A DNA stretch of 35,454 nucleotides from CAZHPA01 sp964533945 (lineage in GTDB: Bacteria; Bacillota; Clostridia; Lachnospirales; WRBF01): positions 1-35,454 of the forward strand of contig CAZHPA010000016.1 in assembly GCA_964533945.1 (NCBI GenBank). Reading direction: 5' to 3'. Position 1 is the first letter of the stretch; every line of letters begins with the position of its first letter. The notes under the pieces are model-generated. The model saw only the letters and a program-made list of their open reading frames with translations. It made no database searches and was not told the DNA's origin. The translations under genes were made by a program, and so were the position numbers. This document shows, one piece after another, positions 1 through 8,283 of this stretch.

Positions 1-13
1 AGGGGGTTTATGT

Positions 14-1702
14 GTGCCATCTGTTGATTATGTGAAAATGATAATCACTTTTGTCGGCGGGCTTGGGTTGTTTATTTACGGTATGCACATAATGGCTTCC
101 GGTCTTCAAAAATCTGCAGGCTCAAAAATGAAAAGATTGCTTGAAATTATAACAAGCTCTAAAATTTTAGGAGTATTTGTTGGAATTTTATTTACAGCAA
201 TAATTCAAAGTAGCTCCGCAACAACCGTTATGGTTGTTGGGTTTGTTAACGCCGGTTTAATGAACATTTATCAAAGTGTTGGCGTTATAATGGGAGCAAA
301 TGTAGGAACAACTGTTACAGGCTGGCTTGTTTCTTCTGTTGAATGGGCAAAATATTTAACGCCTTCAACACTTGCGCCAATAGCCGTCGGTATTGGCACT
401 GCAATGGCAATTTTTCCAAAAAAGGACAAGCCAAAACAAATAGGACAAATTCTCGTTGGGTTCGGCATTCTTTTTATAGGTATGAACACTATGTCGGGCG
501 CTGTTTCGCCTCTTAAAGAATCTGAAATGTTTAAAGAATTGTTTTTAAGCCTTGGTAGAAACCCAATTTTAGGAGTTTTGGCAGGTACTTTAATTACGGG
601 TATAGTGCAAAGTAGCTCGGCTTCTGTTGGAATTTTGCAATCTTTGGCATTATCTAACCTTGTTCCTGTAAATGCTGCAGTTTATATAATTATGGGGCAA
701 AATATAGGAACTTGCGTAACAGCACTTCTTTCCGGCATTGGTGCATCTAAAATGGCTAAATCTGCCGCTTTTATCCATTTGCTGTTTAATGTAATTGGAA
801 GTATTATTTTTAGCATAGCTGCCGTTGTGTTTTTCACATATGTTAACCCTAAAATCGGCAATGAACTAATTACATTAACGCAGATTAGCTTTGTGCATAC
901 AGGCTTTAATGTTTTAAACACAATAATGTTCTATCCGTTTTCAGATATTTTGGTTAGAATGGCACTAAAAATGGCATCTGTTAAAGATGAAGAGGAAAGC
1001 AGCGAAACTTCCCTTGTTCATCTCGATGAGAGAGTTTTGGAAGCTCCATCATTCGCTATTGAAAATTGTATTAAAGAAATAGTTAGAATGGGAAAAATAA
1101 CAGGCGAAAACCTTTCTCTTGCAAAAGAAGCGTTGCTTGAAAAAAATGAAGCAAAAGCTCAAGCCGTTTTGGCAAGAGAAGAAAATATTGATACGATTGC
1201 AGAAGCAATTACAGGTTTTATTATTAAATTGTGTAATACAGAAGTTAGCGAAGAACAAAATGAAATGATAACAAATCTTTTTCATACCGTTAATGACGTT
1301 GAAAGAGTAGGCGACCATTGCGAAAATATTGCAGAGCTTGCATTAATTTTAATCGAAACAGGAAGCGACTTTTCAAAAACAGCAAAAGACGAAATAAATG
1401 ATATATTAAAGCTCACTATAAATTGCTATAAAAATAGTATTGAAACGCTTGAAATGGGAAGCAAAGAACTTGCAAGAAAAGTTAGAGAGCAAGAAGAAAG
1501 CGTTGATATATTAGAAAAAAAACTAAGGGAAAGACATATTTCAAGGCTTTCGGGCAATGAATGCGAACCAAACGTTGGGGTTGTGTTTTTAGATGCAATT
1601 ACAAACCTTGAAAGAATTTCAGACCATGCAGTAAACATTGCAGACTATATTCTGCATGAAAAACATAAAAAAAATTACTTAAAAATCGAAGGGAGAAAAT
1701 AA
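14..1702 (+). CDS. Na+/phosphate symporter with C-terminal PhoU-like domain
   Basis: This is a membrane protein of the Na/Pi-cotransporter (NptA/PNaS) family, which takes up inorganic phosphate with sodium. Residues 1-310 are hydrophobic and carry the family's inverted-repeat signature twice: QSSSA at 65-69 and 199-203, each followed by a glycine-rich GANVGTT/GQNIGTC segment (94-100, 228-234). Residues from about 345 to the end form a charged helical PhoU-like domain, as in many bacterial members. The start is a GTG 7 nt after AGGGGG at positions 1-6; the ATG at position 10 is in another frame and soon closes. The length of 562 aa is usual for the PhoU-fused subfamily. The gene stops 3 bp before pgk, so it heads or lies inside the glycolytic operon. 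Specificity for phosphate is inferred from the family. Confidence 0.9.
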   Translation: MPSVDYVKMIITFVGGLGLFIYGMHIMASGLQKSAGSKMKRLLEIITSSKILGVFVGILFTAIIQSSSATTVMVVGFVNAGLMNIYQSVGVIMGANVGTTVTGWLVSSVEWAKYLTPSTLAPIAVGIGTAMAIFPKKDKPKQIGQILVGFGILFIGMNTMSGAVSPLKESEMFKELFLSLGRNPILGVLAGTLITGIVQSSSASVGILQSLALSNLVPVNAAVYIIMGQNIGTCVTALLSGIGASKMAKSAAFIHLLFNVIGSIIFSIAAVVFFTYVNPKIGNELITLTQISFVHTGFNVLNTIMFYPFSDILVRMALKMASVKDEEESSETSLVHLDERVLEAPSFAIENCIKEIVRMGKITGENLSLAKEALLEKNEAKAQAVLAREENIDTIAEAITGFIIKLCNTEVSEEQNEMITNLFHTVNDVERVGDHCENIAELALILIETGSDFSKTAKDEINDILKLTINCYKNSIETLEMGSKELARKVREQEESVDILEKKLRERHISRLSGNECEPNVGVVFLDAITNLERISDHAVNIADYILHEKHKKNYLKIEGRK

Positions 1703-1705
1703 AAA

Positions 1706-2896
1706 ATGTTAGCAAAAAAATCGGTCGATGATTTACAAGTTAAAGGCAAAAAAGTTTTAGTGCGTTGCGATTTCAATGTTCCTATAGTAAACGGAAAAAT
1801 TACAGATTCAACAAGAATTGTTGCAGCACTTCCAACAATTCAAAAGCTTCTCGATGAAGGCGCAAAAGTTATTTTGTGTTCTCATTTGGGCAAGCCAAAA
1901 GCCCCAACAAAAGAAGCAAGCCTTGCCCCTGTTGCAACAGCTTTGTGTGAATTTTTAGATGTAGATGTTGAATTTGCTGCTGATGATTGTGTTGTTGGTG
2001 AAAATGCAAAAAAAGCCGTTGAAGAAATGCAAGAAGGCAGCATTGTTCTTTTAGAAAATACACGCTTCCGTAAAGAAGAAACTAAAAATATAGAAGATTT
2101 TTCAAAAGATTTGGCAAGCCTTGCAGATATTTATGTTAACGATGCTTTTGGTTCTTCCCATAGAGCGCATTGCTCAACTGTGGGCGTTACCAAATTCGTT
2201 TCCGAAAGTGCTGTTGGATATTTAATGCAAAAAGAAATTGAATTTTTAGGAAATGCTGTAAATAACCCTATAAGACCTTTTGTTGCAATTTTAGGCGGCG
2301 CTAAAGTTTCCGATAAAATTAACGTTATAAACAATCTTTTAGAAAAAGTTGACACGCTAATAATTGGCGGCGGCATGGCATATACTTTCTTAAAAGCTCA
2401 AGGCAGCGAAGTTGGCAAATCTCTTTTAGAAGCCGATAAAGTTGACTATGCTAAAGAAATGATTGAAAAAGCTAAAGAAAAAGGCGTTAATTTCTTGCTT
2501 CCTATAGATACTGTTGTTGTTAAAGAATTTAAAAATGACACAGAATTTAAAACCGTTCCTTCAAATGAAATTGAAGAAGACTGGATGGGCGTTGATATTG
2601 GCGAAAAAACAAGAGAATTATTTGCAAATGCGCTTAAAGATGCTAAAACTGTTGTTTGGAACGGACCTATGGGCGTTTTTGAATTTGAAAACTTCGCAAA
2701 AGGCACAATTTCAGTTGCTAAAGCTTTAGCAGAAATTGAAGCAACAACAATAATTGGCGGTGGCGATTCGGCGGCAGCAGTTAACCAATTGGGCTTTGGC
2801 GATAAAATGTCTCACATATCAACAGGCGGCGGCGCATCACTTGAATTTTTGGAAGGAAAAGAACTTCCGGGCGTTGTTGCAGCAGACGATAAATAG
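1706..2896 (+). CDS. pgk: Phosphoglycerate kinase
   Basis: This cytosolic glycolytic enzyme transfers phosphate from 1,3-bisphosphoglycerate to ADP. The N-terminal substrate-binding signature RCDFNVP is at residues 20-26 and the SHLGKPK motif at 59-65. The C-terminal nucleotide-domain motifs GGGDSAAA and STGGGASLEFLEG lie in the last 50 residues. The length of 396 aa is normal for bacterial PGK. ATG follows GGGAG (1691-1695), and the start is only 3 bp past the stop of the phosphate transporter, which implies co-transcription and probable translational coupling. It is the first of four consecutive lower-glycolysis genes. No gap gene is present in the window. Confidence 0.98.
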   Translation: MLAKKSVDDLQVKGKKVLVRCDFNVPIVNGKITDSTRIVAALPTIQKLLDEGAKVILCSHLGKPKAPTKEASLAPVATALCEFLDVDVEFAADDCVVGENAKKAVEEMQEGSIVLLENTRFRKEETKNIEDFSKDLASLADIYVNDAFGSSHRAHCSTVGVTKFVSESAVGYLMQKEIEFLGNAVNNPIRPFVAILGGAKVSDKINVINNLLEKVDTLIIGGGMAYTFLKAQGSEVGKSLLEADKVDYAKEMIEKAKEKGVNFLLPIDTVVVKEFKNDTEFKTVPSNEIEEDWMGVDIGEKTRELFANALKDAKTVVWNGPMGVFEFENFAKGTISVAKALAEIEATTIIGGGDSAAAVNQLGFGDKMSHISTGGGASLEFLEGKELPGVVAADDK

Positions 2897-2908
2897 GAGG
2901 ATTTTTTA

Positions 2909-3655
2909 ATGAGAAAAAAAATAATTGCTGGAAACTGGAAAATGAACAAAACGCCAAATGAGGCAGCAGTGTTTGCAAATAGCTTGAAAGATAAAGTTAA
3001 TTCAGATAAAGCAGACGTTGTGTTTTGCGTTCCTTTTGTTGACATTGCCGCAGTTTCCGAAGCTGTTAAAGGAACAAACATTGCAATTGGCGCTCAAAAT
3101 ATGTATTTTAAAGATAGCGGCGCATATACAGGCGAAATTTCAGCAGACATGCTTTTAGATGCAGGCGTTAAATACGTTATTTTAGGACATTCGGAAAGAC
3201 GCGAATATTTCGGCGAAACAGATGAAATAGTAAACCAAAAGGCACTAAAAGCTATTGAAAAAGGATTAATACCAATTATTTGCATAGGCGAAAGCTTAAA
3301 GCAAAGAGAACAAGGAATTACAATCGACTTAGTTCGTCTTCAAACAAAAATTGCGCTTCAAGGAATTACGGCAGAACAAGCAGCAGGAATTGTTATTGCC
3401 TACGAGCCTATTTGGGCTATAGGAACAGGCAAAACAGCAACAAGCGAACAAGCAGAAGAAGTTTGTGCTGCAATTCGTCAAGTTGTTTGTGAAATATATG
3501 ACGAAAAAACAGCCGATGCTGTGCGCATTCAATACGGCGGAAGTGTTAATGGCGCTAACGCAAATGAATTGTTTAACATGAAAAATATTGATGGCGGACT
3601 TGTTGGCGGCGCAAGCTTAAAAGCTGAATTTGAAAATATTGTAAATTGGGAGTAG
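2909..3655 (+). CDS. tpiA: Triosephosphate isomerase
   Basis: It interconverts dihydroxyacetone phosphate and glyceraldehyde 3-phosphate. The catalytic residues are in place: N9 and K11 in GNWKMN, H94 in ILGHSERR, E166 in AYEPIWAIGTGK with the mobile loop 6 after it, and the phosphate-binding GGS motif near the C-terminus (YGGSVNGAN). The 248 aa length is typical. ATG lies 8 nt after AGGAGG (2895-2900), 12 bp after pgk. The last codons overlap the ribosome binding site of gpmI. Confidence 0.98.
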   Translation: MRKKIIAGNWKMNKTPNEAAVFANSLKDKVNSDKADVVFCVPFVDIAAVSEAVKGTNIAIGAQNMYFKDSGAYTGEISADMLLDAGVKYVILGHSERREYFGETDEIVNQKALKAIEKGLIPIICIGESLKQREQGITIDLVRLQTKIALQGITAEQAAGIVIAYEPIWAIGTGKTATSEQAEEVCAAIRQVVCEIYDEKTADAVRIQYGGSVNGANANELFNMKNIDGGLVGGASLKAEFENIVNWE

Positions 3656-3660
3656 TTAAA

Positions 3661-5190
3661 ATGACTGTTCTAATGATTTTAGACGGCTTCGGTATTTCAA
3701 ATGAAAAGGAAGGCAACGCAATACGCATTGCAAACACTCCAAACCTAGATAACATTATGGAAAATTACCCGTATGAAATAGGTTATGCAAGCGGGCTTGA
3801 TGTTGGGCTTCCCGATGGACAAATGGGTAATTCCGAAGTTGGGCATCTTAACATTGGTGCCGGACGTATCGTTTACCAAGAGCTAACACGCATTACAAAA
3901 TCAATTGAAGACGGGGATTTTTTCACAAATGAAAAATTACTTGAAGCAATTGTAAATTGCAAAAAACATGATTCAAGCCTTCATCTTTATGGACTTCTTT
4001 CAGATGGAGGAGTTCATAGCCATATAGAACACTTATATGCACTTTTAAAGCTTGCTAAAAACCATGGATTAACCAAAGTTTATGTACATGCCTTCCTAGA
4101 TGGACGAGATACGCCCCCAACATCAGGAAAATCTTACTTAGCACAGCTTGAAAGTAAAATGCAAGAAATAGGAATTGGGGAAATAGCAACGGTTTCCGGC
4201 AGATACTATGCAATGGATAGAGATAAACGTTGGGAGCGTGTGCAATTTGCCTACGACGCATTAGTAAACGGAGAAGGCAAAACAGCAAATTCTGTTACAC
4301 AATGTATCAATGAATCATATGCGCAAAACGTTAATGATGAGTTTGTTGTTCCAACTATAATTGTCAAAGATGGCAAACCAACGGCAACAATTAAAGAAAA
4401 CGATTCTATAATTTTCTTTAATTTTAGACCAGACAGAGCAAGAGAAATAACAAGAGTGCTTTGCGATGTAAATTTTGAAGATATTAAACGCAAAAATGGG
4501 TTTTTTAACGTTAAATATGTATGCTTTACAGAATATGACGTAACAATTCCAAATAAGGAAGTTGCATTTTTGCCGCAATCGCTTAAAAATACTTTAGGCG
4601 AATATATTTCGGAATTAGGTTTAAAACAATTACGCCTTGCCGAAACTGAAAAATATGCACACGTTACATTTTTCTTTAATGGCGGCGTTGAAGCTCCAAA
4701 CGAAGGAGAAGACAGAATTTTAGTTCCTTCTTCAAAAGTTGCAACATACGACTTAAAACCTGAAATGAGTGCATATGAGGTTACAGATAAGCTAATTGAT
4801 GCCATTAATTCAAGGAAATACGACTTAATCGTAATTAACTATGCCAATGCCGATATGGTAGGGCATACAGGAATTATGGATGCTGCAATTAAATCTGTAG
4901 AAGCTGTTGATAACTGCATTGGAAAAGTTATGGAAGCTTTGGAGCAAACGTCTTCACAAATGTTTTTATGTGCAGATCACGGCAATTCCGACAAAATGGT
5001 TGATTTTGAAACAGGACAGCCTTTTACAGCGCATTCTACAAACCCTGTGCCTTTTGTGCTTATTAACTGCAAAAAAGCAAAAGGGCTTAAAAAAGGTGGC
5101 AAGCTTTGCGACATTGCCCCAACCCTTTTAGATATGATGGGCGTTGCAAAACCCGACGATATGACAGGCGAAAGTCTGCTTATTAAATAA
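3661..5190 (+). CDS. gpmI: 2,3-bisphosphoglycerate-independent phosphoglycerate mutase
   Basis: This Mn-dependent enzyme (iPGM, alkaline phosphatase superfamily) converts 3-phosphoglycerate to 2-phosphoglycerate. The metal ligand D8 is in ILDGFG, the phosphoserine nucleophile S58 in QMGNSEVGH, and the second metal site in ADHGNSD near the C-terminus. I chose the ATG at 3661 because GGGAG (3648-3652) is 8 nt upstream. The frame is open to a TTG at 3646, but that codon overlaps this ribosome binding site. The resulting 509 aa matches the family (about 510). It starts 5 bp after the tpiA stop, within the pgk-tpiA-gpmI-eno block. Confidence 0.97.
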   Translation: MTVLMILDGFGISNEKEGNAIRIANTPNLDNIMENYPYEIGYASGLDVGLPDGQMGNSEVGHLNIGAGRIVYQELTRITKSIEDGDFFTNEKLLEAIVNCKKHDSSLHLYGLLSDGGVHSHIEHLYALLKLAKNHGLTKVYVHAFLDGRDTPPTSGKSYLAQLESKMQEIGIGEIATVSGRYYAMDRDKRWERVQFAYDALVNGEGKTANSVTQCINESYAQNVNDEFVVPTIIVKDGKPTATIKENDSIIFFNFRPDRAREITRVLCDVNFEDIKRKNGFFNVKYVCFTEYDVTIPNKEVAFLPQSLKNTLGEYISELGLKQLRLAETEKYAHVTFFFNGGVEAPNEGEDRILVPSSKVATYDLKPEMSAYEVTDKLIDAINSRKYDLIVINYANADMVGHTGIMDAAIKSVEAVDNCIGKVMEALEQTSSQMFLCADHGNSDKMVDFETGQPFTAHSTNPVPFVLINCKKAKGLKKGGKLCDIAPTLLDMMGVAKPDDMTGESLLIK

Positions 5191-5224
5191 ATTATTAATA
5201 TAAGATATAAGGAGGATTTTTTAA

Positions 5225-6547
5225 ATGAAAGGTTTTATTGAAATAGTAGATGTATACGCAAGAGAGATTTTAGACTCAAGAGGAAATCCAACAGTTGAAG
5301 TTGAAATTGTTGTTGAAGGGGAAGACAGTAATCAATACATTGGTCGTTATGCTGTACCTTCTGGTGCATCGACAGGTGCTTTTGAAGCTGTTGAAATGCG
5401 TGACGGCGGTAGCAGATATATGGGACTTGGCGTTGAAAATGCTGTTAATAACGTAAACAACATTATTGCAGAAGAAATTGTAGGCTTAAATGCACTTGAA
5501 CAAGCTGTAATCGACAAAAAAATGATTGAACTCGATGGCACGCCAAACAAAGGTAAACTTGGCGCTAACGCTATTTTAGCTGTTTCAATAGCTGTTGCAA
5601 AAGCTGCAGCTGAAGCTTTAAGTATGCCATTATATCAATATTTAGGTGGATTTAACGCAAAACAACTTCCTGTTCCTATGATGAACATTATGAATGGCGG
5701 CAAGCATGCAGATAACACTGTTGACTTGCAAGAATTTATGATTATGCCTGTTGGCGCTTGCTGTTTTAAAGAAGGCTTACGTATGTGTGCAGAAGTTTAC
5801 CATAACTTAAAGAAAGTTCTTAAAGGAAAAGGTCTTTCAACTGCTGTTGGTGATGAGGGCGGTTTTGCTCCAGACCTTGCAACTGCAGACGACGTTTTAG
5901 ATTTAATTATTGAAGCTGTTAACAAAGCAGGCTATAAACCAGGCGAAGACATTAAAATTGCTATGGACCCTGCATCAACAGAACTTTACAGCGAAGAAGA
6001 CGGAAAATATCATTTCCCTGGCGAAAGCAAAATGAAAGGCGAAGAAATCGTTAGAACTTCTGCTGAAATGGTTGACTACTATGAAAACCTTGTTAACAAA
6101 TATCCTATAGTTTCTATAGAAGATGGGCTTGCAGAAGAAGATTGGGATGGCTGGAAGCTTATGACAGAAAGACTTGGGGACAGAATTCAAATCGTTGGCG
6201 ACGACTTATTTGTTACAAACACAGAACGTTTACAAAAAGGCATTAATTTAGGCGTTGCAAATTCAATTTTAATTAAAGTTAACCAAATTGGTACTTTAAC
6301 AGAAACATTTAACGCTATTGCTTTAGCGAACAGAAATAATATGACTGCTGTTGTTTCACACCGTTCAGGCGAAACAGAAGACGCAACTATTGCAGACATT
6401 GTTGTTGCTGTTAATGCAGGACAAATTAAAACAGGCGCTCCTGCTCGTTCTGATAGAGTCGCTAAATACAACCAACTTTTAAGAATTGAAGAAGAACTTG
6501 GAGAAATTGCTGAATACAACGGCATGAACGTGTTCTTCAATCTATAG
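5225..6547 (+). CDS. eno: Enolase
   Basis: It dehydrates 2-phosphoglycerate to phosphoenolpyruvate. Visible hallmarks in order are ILDSRGNPTVE, the mobile loop PSGASTG, GDEGGFAPD, the Mg ligands in AMDPAS, SIEDGLAEEDWDGW and GDDLFVTN, the catalytic Lys in KVNQIGT, and the signature SHRSGETEDA. The length of 440 aa is slightly above the usual 430. ATG follows GGAGG (5211-5215). It is the last gene of the glycolytic operon: 34 bp separate it from gpmI, and a strong hairpin follows 22 bp after the stop. Confidence 0.98.
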   Translation: MKGFIEIVDVYAREILDSRGNPTVEVEIVVEGEDSNQYIGRYAVPSGASTGAFEAVEMRDGGSRYMGLGVENAVNNVNNIIAEEIVGLNALEQAVIDKKMIELDGTPNKGKLGANAILAVSIAVAKAAAEALSMPLYQYLGGFNAKQLPVPMMNIMNGGKHADNTVDLQEFMIMPVGACCFKEGLRMCAEVYHNLKKVLKGKGLSTAVGDEGGFAPDLATADDVLDLIIEAVNKAGYKPGEDIKIAMDPASTELYSEEDGKYHFPGESKMKGEEIVRTSAEMVDYYENLVNKYPIVSIEDGLAEEDWDGWKLMTERLGDRIQIVGDDLFVTNTERLQKGINLGVANSILIKVNQIGTLTETFNAIALANRNNMTAVVSHRSGETEDATIADIVVAVNAGQIKTGAPARSDRVAKYNQLLRIEEELGEIAEYNGMNVFFNL

Positions 6548-6569
6548 ATGCTATAGAGATAAAAACCAA

Positions 6570-6605
6570 AAAAGCCCCGCTTCGAATTTAAGAAGCAGGG
6601 CTTTT
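6570..6605. terminator. Intrinsic terminator after eno (works in both directions)
   Basis: A 14-bp stem (6570-6583 with 6592-6605, one C/A mismatch) encloses an 8-nt loop. An A-rich flank on the left and a T-rich flank on the right fit termination of the rightward glycolytic operon and also of the leftward repeat-protein genes. Confidence 0.88.
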
Positions 6606-6644
6606 GCTTTGATATTGAAATATTAAATTATCAAATTATAGATG

Positions 6645-7025
6645 CTATTGAACTGCAGTTGCTGCATTTATGCCGCAAGAACCATCTCCTCTTCCGCCGC
6701 CTCTGCAACCGCTAACAAAGCCGTTTTCGGCACGTAATTCAAGCATAGTTTTGCAAGCTGCAAGATAGTCGTCTGCTTGCTTTTGAGTTAATTTTCCGCT
6801 TTCAACTAACTTATCTAAGTATGCTTTTCTTGCCGCAAGCATTGCTTCAATGTCTAAAGTTGCTTGTGTTGAATCTGTTGCTTGAGCAGAAAAAGTTGCT
6901 GCTGCATTGCCTGTTGTAATTGCTCTAATTGCACTGCCTCTTGCTGAAGGCGCAGCAAACGCTGCAGTTGCTGAAATAGCAGTTAAAGTTAAAACCACTG
7001 TTAAACCTGATACAAACTTTTTCAT
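6645..7025 (-). CDS. Small exported protein with one GKLTQKQAD-type helical repeat
   Basis: I do not recognise a function. The 126-aa product has a signal peptide (MKK start, hydrophobic stretch 6-24, probable cleavage after AFAA). A low-complexity Ala/Thr region follows, then one copy of a 26-residue helical motif at 65-90 (RKAYLDKLVESGKLTQKQAD). The tail is Gly-rich with two Cys (CRGGGRGDGSC), possibly a disulfide or metal site. The motif resembles DUF2680/SHOCT-like short helical hairpins. The ATG overlaps the stop of the upstream gene as ATGA, and its AGGAGG lies inside that gene, so translation is probably coupled. The same motif occurs six times in the upstream protein, so the two genes are probably related by duplication. 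Confidence 0.75.
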   Translation of the reverse strand: MKKFVSGLTVVLTLTAISATAAFAAPSARGSAIRAITTGNAAATFSAQATDSTQATLDIEAMLAARKAYLDKLVESGKLTQKQADDYLAACKTMLELRAENGFVSGCRGGGRGDGSCGINAATAVQ

Positions 7026-7897
7026 TTTAAATCCTCCTGTTTTTGTATACTAATATAATATGGGGCATTGCTTACTGTAGTTGGAACATCGCTTGCTGCA
7101 AAAGTAACTGTTGTAGCTACTAAATCAGCAGGTAATTCGGGCTTGAAGTTTTCAAGCATAATTCGGTAAACTTCAGAAAAATTATCAGCTTGCTCCTTAG
7201 TTATCTTGCCTTCTTGAATCAATTTATCAAGTTGCGCTTTTCTTGTTTCTTCGTCAAACATAGGGGGAGCTGACCTTCTAATGTTTATAGCTTTAGGGGC
7301 TTTAAGCATTTCGTCCGCCTGTTCCTTAGTTATCTTACCTTCTTCAACTAACTTATCTATAGCTGTCTTCCTTGCGTCAAGCATTGCTTGAAAGTCTTTA
7401 AGCATTTCATCTGCTTGCTCTTTAGTTATCTTACCTACTTCAACTAGCTTATCAAGTTCTGCTTTTCTATCTTCAACGGTGAAGCTGCCACCCATAAAGC
7501 CTCCAGTAAATCCACTGGTCTCGTCAAATCTAAAAAGAAATTTTCCGGTATTTGCAATTATTTCATCTGCTTGTTCTCTTGTTAACTTCCCAGCCTCAAC
7601 TAATTTTTCAAGTTCTGCTTTTCTTGCTTCTTCATTTAATACTATTGGTGCCATTTCTTTAATTTTAATTTCAATATTTTTAATGCCTGCAATCATTTCA
7701 TCTGCTTGTTCCTTAGTTATCTTACCTGCTTCAACAAGTTTTTCAATTTCTGCTTTTCTTGCTTCTTCGTCTAAAAACTTGGGTGCTTCTCCCATAACTT
7801 TGTATATAACATCTTTAGTGCCGGAAAGCAATTCATCTGCTTGTTCCTTAGTTATCTTCCCATTTTTAAGAAACTTTTCGATTTCTATCTTTCTTCC
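6756..7897 (-). repeat. Coding tandem repeats of a 26-residue helical module
   Basis: Seven copies of a roughly 78-bp coding unit (six in the larger gene, 7169-7897; one in the smaller gene, 6756-6833) share the core GKITKEQAD or close variants. Spacing varies between 32 and 52 codons after a regular 45-codon start, which suggests growth by unequal duplication. Confidence 0.8.
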
Positions 7898-8161
7898 TTC
7901 TTCGTCGCCTACTACAGAACTAAATTCCATAGTAATTTTTTGGCCGCCTTCAAAAAGTTGTTCTTTTGTAAGACCAGTTGATTTAATTATTTCATCTAAG
8001 TTTATATTCATTGGAACATTAACTTTTTGCGCTTGAGTTAATTTTTCTAGCCCTGTTTTAATAAAAATCTTTTTTGCTGTGCTTGTGTCAGCGGCAAATG
8101 TAGGAACAGCAGTTGCAGTTAACGCTAATATAGCCGAAAGACCACATATAAGTTTTTTCAT
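7022..8161 (-). CDS. Exported protein with six helical GKITKEQAD repeats
   Basis: The function is unknown. This 379-aa protein has a signal peptide (residues 1-24, ending TFAAD). Six near-identical 26-residue repeats lie at about 89-114, 134-159, 179-204, 231-256, 263-288 and 306-331. Each reads roughly RKAELEKLVEAGKITKEQADEML, a predicted helix-turn-helix hairpin reminiscent of DUF2680/SHOCT-like modules. The first three are spaced exactly 45 residues apart; later spacings are 52, 32 and 43. The protein is highly charged outside the signal peptide and has no catalytic motif I recognise. ATG follows GGAGATG with 6 nt spacing. It is translationally coupled to the small gene downstream. A surface, adhesive or scaffold role is only a guess. 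Confidence 0.85.
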   Translation of the reverse strand: MKKLICGLSAILALTATAVPTFAADTSTAKKIFIKTGLEKLTQAQKVNVPMNINLDEIIKSTGLTKEQLFEGGQKITMEFSSVVGDEEGRKIEIEKFLKNGKITKEQADELLSGTKDVIYKVMGEAPKFLDEEARKAEIEKLVEAGKITKEQADEMIAGIKNIEIKIKEMAPIVLNEEARKAELEKLVEAGKLTREQADEIIANTGKFLFRFDETSGFTGGFMGGSFTVEDRKAELDKLVEVGKITKEQADEMLKDFQAMLDARKTAIDKLVEEGKITKEQADEMLKAPKAINIRRSAPPMFDEETRKAQLDKLIQEGKITKEQADNFSEVYRIMLENFKPELPADLVATTVTFAASDVPTTVSNAPYYISIQKQEDLK

Positions 8162-8201
8162 TTTGGTTCATCTCCGAATTTGTAATTTTTACTATAAAGA
8201 G

Positions 8202-8207
8202 ATTATA
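8202..8207 (-). promoter_or_regulatory. Possible -10 box for the repeat-protein genes
   Basis: A perfect TATAAT on the minus strand lies 40 bp before the ATG at 8161. No good -35 is found at 16-18 bp, so the call rests on the -10 alone. The 122 bp between prfB and this gene are otherwise very AT-rich and contain no hairpin. Confidence 0.3.
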
Positions 8208-8283
8208 TCGGATAGTTATGTATAAAATATGTCGGTTTTGTAAACAAATATAAATAATTTATAAACAATTTTCAAAATATATT

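Noticed and set aside
4251..4805. A 184-codon open frame on the minus strand inside gpmI
   Set aside because: It lies wholly antisense to a conserved enzyme gene and its translation resembles no protein I know.
6543..6648. 12-bp direct repeat TATAGATGCTAT at 6543-6554 and 6637-6648
   Set aside because: It is short, AT-rich and flanks the terminator between convergent genes; there is no sign of an attachment site or mobile element.
7479..8036. A 185-codon open frame on the plus strand opposite the repeat-protein gene
   Set aside because: It mirrors the repeat codons of the real gene, has no ribosome binding site, and the minus-strand frame has a signal peptide and a clear start.
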